DNA of 6,863 bases, taken from positions 1,452 through 8,314 of the forward strand of contig DNOU01000017.1 in the NCBI GenBank assembly GCA_003501835.1, written 5' to 3'. Shown here in pieces: positions 1 to 6,075 of this stretch. How positions within the stretch are numbered: position 1 is the stretch's first letter; every line of letters begins with the position of its first letter. The notes under the pieces were generated by a model that saw nothing but the letters and a program-made list of their open reading frames with translations, did not search any database and was not told the origin of the DNA. Origin of the DNA: Anaerolineaceae bacterium (lineage in GTDB: Bacteria; Chloroflexota; Anaerolineae; Anaerolineales; Anaerolineaceae). Position numbers and translations under genes: made by a program.

Positions 1-1
1 A

Positions 2-574
2 GATGAGCATTTATCAGGCATGCTGGCATTTTTCAAAGCCCTGTCGGATGAAAACCGACTCAAGATCGTTGGATTGCTGGCACACCAGCCTTACACAGTG
101 GAAAAACTGGCAGATGCCCTTGGATTGAGCATCTCCACCACTTCACATCACCTGGCGCGGCTGGCATCTGCCGGTTTGGTGACTGTGCGGGTGGAAGGGC
201 ATTACTATTACTACTCGCTGCAAACGGAGAATCTGAAGGAAATGACACAACAAATGATGAAAGACGACGAAATTGCCAAGCTTTCGCAAAATGTGGAAGA
301 AGATGCCTTTGCCCGCAAGGTAATGAAGGCGTTCGTGGATAGAGATGGGCGGATCACTGCCTTTCCCGCTCAAGAAAAAAAATTCATGGTACTGCTGCAG
401 TATGTGGTCAACGCCTTTGAACGAGATGTGAAGTACACTGAGAAGCAGGTGAATGAGATCCTTGCACGGTATAACGCAGACACCTCTTCCTTGCGCCGCG
501 GCTTGATCGAATACCGCCTCATGCAGCGCGAGAGCAATGGTTCGGCTTACTGGCGGATCGATGCTGAAAAGTAA
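2..574 (+). CDS. ArsR-type winged-helix regulator with C-terminal DUF2087 (5' end outside window)
   Basis: Predicted cytoplasmic DNA-binding transcription regulator. Counting from the first in-window Met (base 20), residues 1-67 form an ArsR/SmtB winged helix: the family signature FFKALSDENRLKIVGLL, a recognition helix around 37-50 with a SHHLARL core, and a wing with GHYYYYSL. Residues 97-180 match DUF2087 (PF09860), with FPAQEKK, a YTEKQVNEIL stretch, LRRGLIEYRLM and a final YWRI. The protein has no cysteine, so the thiolate metal sites of ArsR/CadC sensors are absent and its signal is unknown. The frame stays open to the left edge and the Met at base 20 has no well-spaced ribosome site. 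Relatives usually have several residues before the FFKAL segment, so the true start probably lies upstream. DUF2087 is often found alone or behind an ArsR domain; its function is unknown. The target promoter cannot be told from this window. Confidence 0.85.
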   Translation, partial: DEHLSGMLAFFKALSDENRLKIVGLLAHQPYTVEKLADALGLSISTTSHHLARLASAGLVTVRVEGHYYYYSLQTENLKEMTQQMMKDDEIAKLSQNVEEDAFARKVMKAFVDRDGRITAFPAQEKKFMVLLQYVVNAFERDVKYTEKQVNEILARYNADTSSLRRGLIEYRLMQRESNGSAYWRIDAEK

Positions 575-624
575 GATCGACCCGCTTGTATGTTTGACTC
601 ATGAAGAATCCCGTTGACATAAAT

Positions 625-646
625 CCATCGGCATCCTTGCTGATGG
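625..646 (+). other. Small hairpin between the regulator and the cysteine-rich gene
   Basis: Bases 625-632 pair with 639-646 (CCATCGGC with GCTGATGG, one G-U pair) around a six-base loop. It lies about 50 bases after the regulator's stop codon. The following bases are C/T-rich rather than a T run, so it is at best a weak terminator. It could equally be a structured leader of the next gene. The rest of the 575-684 gap holds a TTGACA at 614-619 with no good -10 box at normal distance, and TAAAAT at 673-678. Confidence 0.3.
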
Positions 647-684
647 CTTCCTCCCCATTGGTTGGGTTCAGGTAAAATGATTCC

Positions 685-1383
685 ATGGAACGCCCTCGTA
701 TTCACCTGGATGTGCGATCGTTGTACGACCAATTTGATCAACCGGTGACAGAATTTGATTGCGGCGAAAAATGCCGCCTGCACAATCCCAGTGGAAAACC
801 CTTCTGCTGTGACATCTGTCATGCCGTGCCGGTGGCATTCTCGCAGGAGTGGGAGTATTTAAGACTTCAAACAGACCTCTGGCATCTCTGGCGGGGGAAT
901 GAATGTCCGGAGGACGAATCCAATCCAGACCGGTTACGGTCGCAGACACCGGAACACCTGCTGCTGATGGCTTGCAAGGGTCCGGCGTTTTGCGAGCGCA
1001 ATTACCGCGCCAGCAGCTGCCGTCAGTTCCCCTTTTTCCCGTATATCACATCTGACGACCGTTTCATAGGACTGTCGTACGAATGGGAATTTGAATCCAC
1101 CTGCTGGGTGATCAGTCACCTCCATTCGGTCACCGCGGCTTACCGCCGCGAATTCATCCAGGTGTACGACGACCTCTTCACCCGCATTCCCAATGAGTTT
1201 GATAGTTATGCCGGCGCATCGGAAGAGATGCGGGATCATTTTGCCAGCCTTCGACGCCGTATTCCATTGCTGCACCGCAACGGGAAGGATTACCTGCTCA
1301 GTCCCCAAAATGAACGCTTGACACGGGTGGATCCATTGCGGTATCCCAGGTTTGGATTTTATAGAACAGAATCAGGCTCCTGA
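685..1383 (+). CDS. Cysteine-cluster protein, YkgJ-like (putative Fe/Zn-binding)
   Basis: Conserved hypothetical protein of 232 residues, predicted cytoplasmic: no signal peptide or membrane helix. The N-terminal half has a cysteine cluster C26-x3-C30, C41-C42 and C45. Further cysteines lie at C97, C103 and C112, the last in an SCRQFPFFPY segment. A CxxxC...CC cluster followed by a Cys-Arg-x-Phe-Pro segment resembles the YkgJ/CxxxCxxCC family of putative zinc- or iron-chelating proteins. The spacing is looser than in the classic motif, and the C-terminal 110 residues match no domain I recognise. The start is well fixed: an in-frame TAA at 673-675 sits three codons upstream and the next Met is residue 95. 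The ribosome site is poor (AGG at 670-672, 12 bases away). The gene converges on the MFS gene at 1422-2609 with a 38-bp gap. Metal binding is inferred from the cysteines only. Confidence 0.7.
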   Translation: MERPRIHLDVRSLYDQFDQPVTEFDCGEKCRLHNPSGKPFCCDICHAVPVAFSQEWEYLRLQTDLWHLWRGNECPEDESNPDRLRSQTPEHLLLMACKGPAFCERNYRASSCRQFPFFPYITSDDRFIGLSYEWEFESTCWVISHLHSVTAAYRREFIQVYDDLFTRIPNEFDSYAGASEEMRDHFASLRRRIPLLHRNGKDYLLSPQNERLTRVDPLRYPRFGFYRTESGS

Positions 1384-1421
1384 ATTCCCCCTGCCGGGAT
1401 GACCTGCGATGTTTAATTCGA

Positions 1422-2609
1422 TCACTTGCTCTTAGCTTTGACGGGGTGTACCAATCTTGCGCCGACAAGGCTTGCCAGAAGCATCATCACTGCCATTCCT
1501 GCGACCATGAAGGTGGTGGGCTGTGCCCCGGCTTGTTCCAGGATCACCCCCTGCAAAGCTGGCAGTGCCATGCCGCCGATTGAGCCGACCGATATGATGA
1601 CACTGGCTGCCTGGGCTGCGGTTTCCTTGAAGGTTGCCGTGGAAAATGCGATCATGGTGGGATAAGTGCCGCCGTATCCCAAACCAATGCCCAACACCGC
1701 CAGGGTGCTGAGGATGGGGTTGCCATATCCGGTAATCAAAAGCAGTGTGCCGGCAAAGGTCACTGCCAGGGTGGAGATGAGGATTTGAAGCTCTGTCAAT
1801 CTGGACCCCAGCCAGGAGCAAAGCATGCGTCCGACCATCAGAGCAAGGTAAAAGGCAGAAGTTACGAAAGCCGCCCGTTCAAGCGGGAATCCTACGGATT
1901 GCTGCAGGTAGGTGGTGGTCCAACCTGACATGCCGGTTTCAGAGCCACCGTAAAAGAATGAAAGTACCACCACCACCCATAGAATGGGGGACGCAAGCAG
2001 CGCAGTTTTCGTTGGAGTGGCTGGTGTGGTCGTCTGTGAAAGGTCAGTCCTCTGCAACGGGGTGTGGATCATCATCAATCCTGCACTGAAGATCAGCAAT
2101 GCACCCAGCCAGAAGACAGGCAGTCCAGTCTCAAATTTGATCACCGAAAATCCGGCGAGGGCAGGCCCGATGAATGCCCCAAGGGCGTAAAAGATGTTGG
2201 CAAAATTGATGGCGGTCGCACGTTTTTCGTAAAAAAGCGTCGCGATGCTGAGATTACCGCTGAAGTTGACAGCGCCATGACCGAGCCCCAGGACCATGGC
2301 TGAGATCAGCAGCAGCGGGAGAGAGCGGCTGAGTGAAATTCCGGTCATCCCCAGGGCAGCCAACACCGTGCCTGCCAGGAGAATGGGATGCAGCCCAACC
2401 CGGCTGCTGATGGAACTGCTAAAGAGCTGGGTCACCAGTGCTCCCAGGAAGAGCGCCGTGAAAATGGCTCCCACAGCTGCCAGCGAAGTATTGGTGTTTG
2501 AGGAAAGCTCTCCCAGTACCGGTCCGATCGAAGCCATGATCAGGCCAAGGGCGAAAAAGACAAAACTTACCATGACCAGGGTGCGATTTGCAATAGAGTC
2601 GGACTTCAT
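1422..2609 (-). CDS. MFS transporter, FucP-like sugar-permease type
   Basis: Inner-membrane secondary transporter of 395 residues, the usual length for a 12-helix major facilitator. Hydrophobic segments run through both halves, with a hydrophilic Thr/Pro-rich central loop at about 186-203. Features recalling the fucose/glucose permease branch (COG0738) are a glycine-rich stretch ending GHGAVNFSGN (110-119) and the start of the second half, SFFYGGSETGMSGW (217-230). The loop between helices 2 and 3 (64-75) lacks the Asp and Arg-Arg of the standard motif A and is serine-rich instead. The start is supported by AAGG (2617-2620) seven bases before the ATG. The substrate cannot be told; a sugar or other small solute by proton symport is the family default. 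It is divergent from a second, unrelated MFS gene across 102 bp. Confidence 0.85.
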   Translation of the reverse strand: MKSDSIANRTLVMVSFVFFALGLIMASIGPVLGELSSNTNTSLAAVGAIFTALFLGALVTQLFSSSISSRVGLHPILLAGTVLAALGMTGISLSRSLPLLLISAMVLGLGHGAVNFSGNLSIATLFYEKRATAINFANIFYALGAFIGPALAGFSVIKFETGLPVFWLGALLIFSAGLMMIHTPLQRTDLSQTTTPATPTKTALLASPILWVVVVLSFFYGGSETGMSGWTTTYLQQSVGFPLERAAFVTSAFYLALMVGRMLCSWLGSRLTELQILISTLAVTFAGTLLLITGYGNPILSTLAVLGIGLGYGGTYPTMIAFSTATFKETAAQAASVIISVGSIGGMALPALQGVILEQAGAQPTTFMVAGMAVMMLLASLVGARLVHPVKAKSK

Positions 2610-2654
2610 TGGACAGCCTTATTCTTTACCCCTGCCTTGATGAACGCTGCAGGC

Positions 2655-2662
2655 ATTATAAT
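2655..2662. promoter_or_regulatory. Self-complementary ATTATAAT, candidate -10 box for both divergent MFS genes
   Basis: The octamer reads ATTATAAT on both strands, giving a consensus TATAAT at 2657-2662 for the rightward gene and at 2655-2660 (reverse) for the leftward gene. It sits about 50 bases from each start codon. The -35 elements are weak: TTGATG at 2637-2642 is only 14 bases from the rightward -10, and no good hexamer is seen on the other strand. A short inverted repeat (CCTGC 2631-2635, GCAGG 2649-2653) lies beside it. Confidence 0.35.
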
Positions 2663-2711
2663 TCAATTTTCTTGCTGATCCCGGTACATCACTTTTTCAT
2701 GGAAGGTTGCA

Positions 2712-3956
2712 ATGGAACGCCTGGGCAAGGTCTATAACGAATTCCCGCGGAAATTTTGGGTGGTGGTGGGCGTGAGCTTCATTGATCACGTGGGAGGTAC
2801 CCTGCTTTTTCCTTTCTTCTCGCTTTATATCACCCAAAAATTCGGTGTGGGCATGACTGAGGCGGGAATCATCCTCGGACTGTTTTCAATCTTCGGACTT
2901 GTCGGTTCGATGATCGGTGGTGCGGTGACCGATAAATTCGGCAGGCGCAAACTGATCATTTTTGGACTGATCTTCAGCGCCATCAGCACCCTTACCCTGG
3001 GCTTGATCAAAACCTACGCCATGCTGATCCCGCTTTCGATGGTCATCGGGCTGCTCTCCGATATCGCCGGACCGGCGCACAACGCCATGATCGCCGACCT
3101 GCTGCCGGAAGACAAACGGCAGGAGGGATTTGGCATCCTGCGTGTCAGCGGCAACATGGCCTGGATCATCGGTCCCACCATTGGCGGATTTGTGGCGACC
3201 AGGTCTTTTCTGGCGCTTTTCATCATGGATGCGGTCATCAGCTGCATTGTGGCATTCCTTTTCTTTAAATTCATTCCTGAAACCAAACCCAGGACCGCTG
3301 AACACATTGAGCAGGTGAGCCTGTTCAAAACCTTCCAGGGATACGGAACGGCGCTGCGCGACAGGGCTTTCATGGCATTTCTTGTGGCAAGCGTGCTCAT
3401 GGGTCTGGTGTACGGGCAGATGTACAGTTCGCTTTCAGTGTTCTTGAACAGGGTTCACGATATTCAACCGAGCGGGTTTGGATTCCTGCTCACGTTGAGT
3501 GCCATCGTGGTGATCCTGTTTCAGTTTAGCGTCACACGTAAAATCAAACATTTTCCGCCGTTTCTGCTGATGGCTGTGGGGACCCTTTTCTACATGGTCG
3601 GATTTGGCATGTTTGGCTTCGTAACGACTTATGTGCTGTTTGCCCTGGCAATCGTGGTGGTCACCCTGGGTGAGATGATCGTGGTGCCCACTTCGCAGGG
3701 GCTGGCTGCCAATTTCGCTCCCCAGGAAATGCGCGGACGATACATGGCGGTTTATGGTCTCTCGTGGTCCATTCCCTCCACCATTGGTCCTGGAGCAGCC
3801 GGGGTGATCCTCGACAATCTCAACCCGAACCTGCTTTGGTACATAGGGGGCATCCTGTGTTTTGTTGCTGCCATGGGATTCTACTTCCTGCATTTGCGGT
3901 TGGGCAGGGAGAAGCGATTCATCCAGGAAGAAGCCGAAACAGCATCGATGGATTAA
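2712..3956 (+). CDS. MFS transporter, DHA1 drug-efflux type
   Basis: Inner-membrane transporter of 414 residues with about 12 hydrophobic segments. The loop after helix 2 carries an intact motif A (G70, D74, G77-R78-R79-K80). Residues 147-159 have the GN...GPTIGG pattern of helix 5, resembling the antiporter motif C of efflux-type MFS proteins. A conserved second-half stretch includes VVPTSQGLAANFAPQEMRGRYMA. This places it with proton-driven DHA1 multidrug exporters, though the actual substrate is not evident. The start is supported by GGAAGG (2701-2706) five bases before the ATG. The C-terminal tail is hydrophilic and acidic. No local regulator sits beside it; the nearest is the ArsR-DUF2087 gene about 2.1 kb to the left, with no evidence of a link. 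A hairpin terminator follows the stop codon by four bases. Confidence 0.88.
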   Translation: MERLGKVYNEFPRKFWVVVGVSFIDHVGGTLLFPFFSLYITQKFGVGMTEAGIILGLFSIFGLVGSMIGGAVTDKFGRRKLIIFGLIFSAISTLTLGLIKTYAMLIPLSMVIGLLSDIAGPAHNAMIADLLPEDKRQEGFGILRVSGNMAWIIGPTIGGFVATRSFLALFIMDAVISCIVAFLFFKFIPETKPRTAEHIEQVSLFKTFQGYGTALRDRAFMAFLVASVLMGLVYGQMYSSLSVFLNRVHDIQPSGFGFLLTLSAIVVILFQFSVTRKIKHFPPFLLMAVGTLFYMVGFGMFGFVTTYVLFALAIVVVTLGEMIVVPTSQGLAANFAPQEMRGRYMAVYGLSWSIPSTIGPGAAGVILDNLNPNLLWYIGGILCFVAAMGFYFLHLRLGREKRFIQEEAETASMD

Positions 3957-3960
3957 ACAG

Positions 3961-3992
3961 AAAGCGGTATCCCCCAGGATGCCGCTTTTTCT
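3961..3992 (+). terminator. Rho-independent terminator after the DHA1-type MFS gene
   Basis: Stem 3961-3971 (AAAGCGGTATC) pairs with 3978-3988 (GATGCCGCTTT), 11 bp with one T-G pair and a six-base loop, followed by a T run to 3990. On the minus strand it lies 18 bases beyond the stop of the DUF4405 gene. There the stem also ends in CTTT followed by CTGTTT, so it may serve both converging genes, less efficiently leftward. Confidence 0.85.
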
Positions 3993-4009
3993 CCGCCAAA
4001 TGGCAAGAC

Positions 4010-4867
4010 TTACAGGCATTCTCCCAGGTCGCAGCGGTTATTGTTGTTTGAATCAGTATATCGCCGGCAGCGACCCGGGTAACCGCAGCCACGGTTGCAA
4101 CGCACGGTGCATGCTGTCACTGCAGCTGGCTGGGTGGGCACCACAGTGGTCGGCTGGGTGGTTGATGCAGTCGTATCCGCTGGTGCATTGATCGTCGGCG
4201 TGGCTGCTGACGGAGCGACGAATTCATTGGACGGATTCTGCGCATAGGCATACGGTGAACTTGATGACTCCGCATAGAGATTCAGTTGTCCCAGGCTGCG
4301 GATGGCCATACCGGCAGCTGCGATGGTGACAGCACCTGTTGGAACGGCAACCCTCAGAAATTCACGCCGGCTCATCGGGTTCTGGCTGGGTGAATTGCCT
4401 GCGGAGATTGCGGTAACGGAAGAGCGCACAGGCCGATTGAAGACCTTGTGGGCAGTTCGTGAAATCCATCGCCAGTGGACAATGATCTTGACTGCGAGCA
4501 ACATCATTGTTGCCATTGCAGAGATGATGTGAACCTTGAGCCAGGTATCATAGGAAAGCAGTGTCAAGTTAAGCCAGCTGGAGATCACCAGTCCGGTGAC
4601 GATGATCATGAAGAAACCAAAGAATAGACCCAGATCAAGCCCAAAATAGAGTCTTGACTTGCTTGAAGTCTTCGCCTTCAATCTTGAGAACACCGAAGTT
4701 ACCCAGTCCCAGTGGATCAGCAGATGATAAGCCGCCAAAATAACGGCAAAAGTGCCCAGCACTTGATGCAGGTTCAACCCGGTCAGATCGCGAAAATAAG
4801 CCAGCAAAAAGGCAACCAAAAGAATGGCATCCATGATCCAGAGGGTCTTTGCATTAAACATTTTCAT
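4010..4867 (-). CDS. DUF4405 membrane cytochrome b-like protein with internal Tat-like motif and Cys-rich tail
   Basis: Membrane protein of 285 residues. Four hydrophobic helices (about 9-25, 35-52, 77-97, 112-131) carry histidines H34, H48, H52, H113 and H131, the arrangement of DUF4405 (PF14358). That family comprises cytochromes found with extracytosolic flavinylated electron-transfer proteins. A twin-arginine stretch SRREFLRVA (166-174) follows, leading into a fifth hydrophobic segment to about 189, like a Tat signal but inside the protein. Next come a Thr/Pro/Ala-rich linker (218-250) and a tail with C253, C257, C261, C267, C279 and C284. The tail encloses an EF-hand-like loop D272-x-N274-x-N276...D280...E283. 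I infer transmembrane electron transfer via haem b to an external metal or disulfide centre. The start at 4867 is chosen over an upstream in-frame ATG at 4900 because GGGAG (4873-4877) lies five bases before it. No FMN-binding domain is seen. Confidence 0.78.
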   Translation of the reverse strand: MKMFNAKTLWIMDAILLVAFLLAYFRDLTGLNLHQVLGTFAVILAAYHLLIHWDWVTSVFSRLKAKTSSKSRLYFGLDLGLFFGFFMIIVTGLVISSWLNLTLLSYDTWLKVHIISAMATMMLLAVKIIVHWRWISRTAHKVFNRPVRSSVTAISAGNSPSQNPMSRREFLRVAVPTGAVTIAAAGMAIRSLGQLNLYAESSSSPYAYAQNPSNEFVAPSAATPTINAPADTTASTTQPTTVVPTQPAAVTACTVRCNRGCGYPGRCRRYTDSNNNNRCDLGECL

Positions 4868-4872
4868 AATTG

Positions 4873-4877
4873 CTCCC
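4873..4877 (-). promoter_or_regulatory. Ribosome binding site deciding the DUF4405 start
   Basis: GGGAG on the minus strand, five bases before the ATG at 4867. An in-frame ATG at 4900 would add 11 residues but has no comparable site, and this GGGAG would then lie inside the coding region. The shorter protein, beginning MKMFNAK, is therefore preferred. Confidence 0.7.
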
Positions 4878-5010
4878 AATAAATATGAGTAAGATGCCAT
4901 AAGGTTACGCTACGAATGTGCAGAAATCATTGAGTTTGTGTCCAATTTAACGGAGACTGATCCGCCAAAGCGCATTTGATCCGGCTGCGAATGCCTTTAG
5001 AGGTATTTGT

Positions 5011-5019
5011 TGGTACAAT
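5011..5019 (+). promoter_or_regulatory. Candidate extended -10 promoter of the reductase-CDGSH operon
   Basis: TGGTACAAT has the TGn extension directly before TACAAT (5014-5019), one base from the consensus -10. No -35 hexamer is recognisable 16-18 bases upstream, which extended -10 promoters tolerate. The predicted transcription start is around 5026, about 63 bases before the reductase ATG. The rest of the 4868-5088 gap holds no gene I can support, apart from a doubtful 33-codon reading frame at 5027-5128 and a near-repeat at 4958-4966 and 4977-4985. Confidence 0.45.
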
Positions 5020-5088
5020 AAGTTGAATGGCTGACACACTCTTACAAAGGTTTTCTGGCCATTTTGAATTCAATTTGGGAGATGAAAT

Positions 5089-6063
5089 ATGGAATATCGA
5101 CATTTGGGACGATCTGGAATTCAGGTGAGTGCCCTTTCATTTGGATCATGGGTGACCTTTTACAACCAGGTGGATGTGGACATGGCAGTCCAATCCATGG
5201 CAGCGGCGTATGATGCCGGGGTCAACTTCTTTGATAATGCCGAAAGTTATGCAGCTGGAAAGTCGGAAGAGGTCATGGGCCAGGCGATCAAGAAACTGGG
5301 TTGGCGGCGTTCGAGTTTCCTGGTGTCTTCAAAGTTTTTCTGGGGATTGAACAAGGGTGTCAATGAGAGCAATACGCTCAACCGGAAGTACCTACTGCAG
5401 GCAGTCGATGGCTCGCTCAAACGCTTTGATCTGGATTATCTTGACCTGATCTTCTGTCACCGTGCTGATCCTGATACCCCCATTGAAGAGACTGTCTGGG
5501 CGATGCACAATCTCATCGAACGGGGCAAGGCACTCTATTGGGGTACCTCCATGTGGTCCTCGGGCGAGATCGCAGCTGCCATTGAGATTGCCGAACGGCA
5601 CCATCTGCACAAACCCGTGATGGAGCAGACGGAATACAACATGCTCAGCCGCACGAAGATGGAGGTGGAGTACGCCCGCATCTTCAAGGAATATGGATAC
5701 GGCTCCACCATTTGGAGTCCGCTGGCATCCGGGCTGCTAACCGGAAAGTACAACAATGGTATTCCAGTAGGCTCGCGCGGCACGCTCAAGGGGTTTGAAT
5801 GGCTTCATGATAGGCTGACCGACCAGAACGCCATCGACAGGGTCAGGAAGCTTCAGGGAATTGCGTCCGACCTGGGTGTGACCATGGCGCAGATGGCCAT
5901 CGCCTGGTGCTTGAAGAATCCCAATGTCAGCACGGTGATCACGGGTGCCAGCCGGGTGGAACAGGTGCATGAGAATATGAAAGCCATGGACGCCCTGCCC
6001 AAGTTGACACCCGATGTGATGGCTGCCATTGAGCAAATCATCGGAAAACCACAGGTTGAGTAG
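5089..6063 (+). CDS. Aldo-keto reductase, Kv-beta-like family
   Basis: NADPH-type aldo-keto reductase of 324 residues, predicted cytosolic, with a (beta/alpha)8 barrel. It is close in sequence and length to the conserved core of voltage-gated K+ channel beta subunits (AKR6). Shared stretches include YRHLGRSGIQVS (3-14), AESYAAGKSE (51-60), GWRRSS (71-76), YWGTS, WSPLASGLLTGKY, IAWCLKNPNVS and the cofactor segment GASRVEQVHEN. The catalytic tetrad is complete: D49, Y54, K82 and H124. In animal Kv-beta the last position is Asn, so this enzyme should be an ordinary active carbonyl reductase. Its natural aldehyde or ketone is unknown. GGGAG (5077-5081) lies seven bases before the ATG. The CDGSH gene begins 12 bp after the stop, so the two are very likely co-transcribed. 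The name describes similarity only; no K+ channel gene is present here. Confidence 0.92.
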   Translation: MEYRHLGRSGIQVSALSFGSWVTFYNQVDVDMAVQSMAAAYDAGVNFFDNAESYAAGKSEEVMGQAIKKLGWRRSSFLVSSKFFWGLNKGVNESNTLNRKYLLQAVDGSLKRFDLDYLDLIFCHRADPDTPIEETVWAMHNLIERGKALYWGTSMWSSGEIAAAIEIAERHHLHKPVMEQTEYNMLSRTKMEVEYARIFKEYGYGSTIWSPLASGLLTGKYNNGIPVGSRGTLKGFEWLHDRLTDQNAIDRVRKLQGIASDLGVTMAQMAIAWCLKNPNVSTVITGASRVEQVHENMKAMDALPKLTPDVMAAIEQIIGKPQVE

Positions 6064-6075
6064 GATTGAGACTGT

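Noticed and set aside
1369..1387. Imperfect inverted repeat at the end of the cysteine-rich gene, a possible terminator between converging genes
   Set aside because: The loop is only two to four bases, there is a bulge, and no T run follows on the plus strand; support is too thin to list.
3435..4019. Long minus-strand open frame opposite the DHA1-type MFS gene
   Set aside because: Its translation is rich in His, Gln and Arg without domain features, and it lies opposite a clear transporter gene: a shadow frame.
4373..4375. Internal ATG (Met165) of the DUF4405 gene as the start of a separate Tat-exported protein
   Set aside because: No usable ribosome site precedes it and the frame runs unbroken through the membrane domain, so one fused protein is simpler.
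4901..4950. Promoter of the DUF4405 gene on the minus strand
   Set aside because: A TTGGACA-like stretch exists but no -10 box falls at proper spacing; no site could be chosen with confidence.
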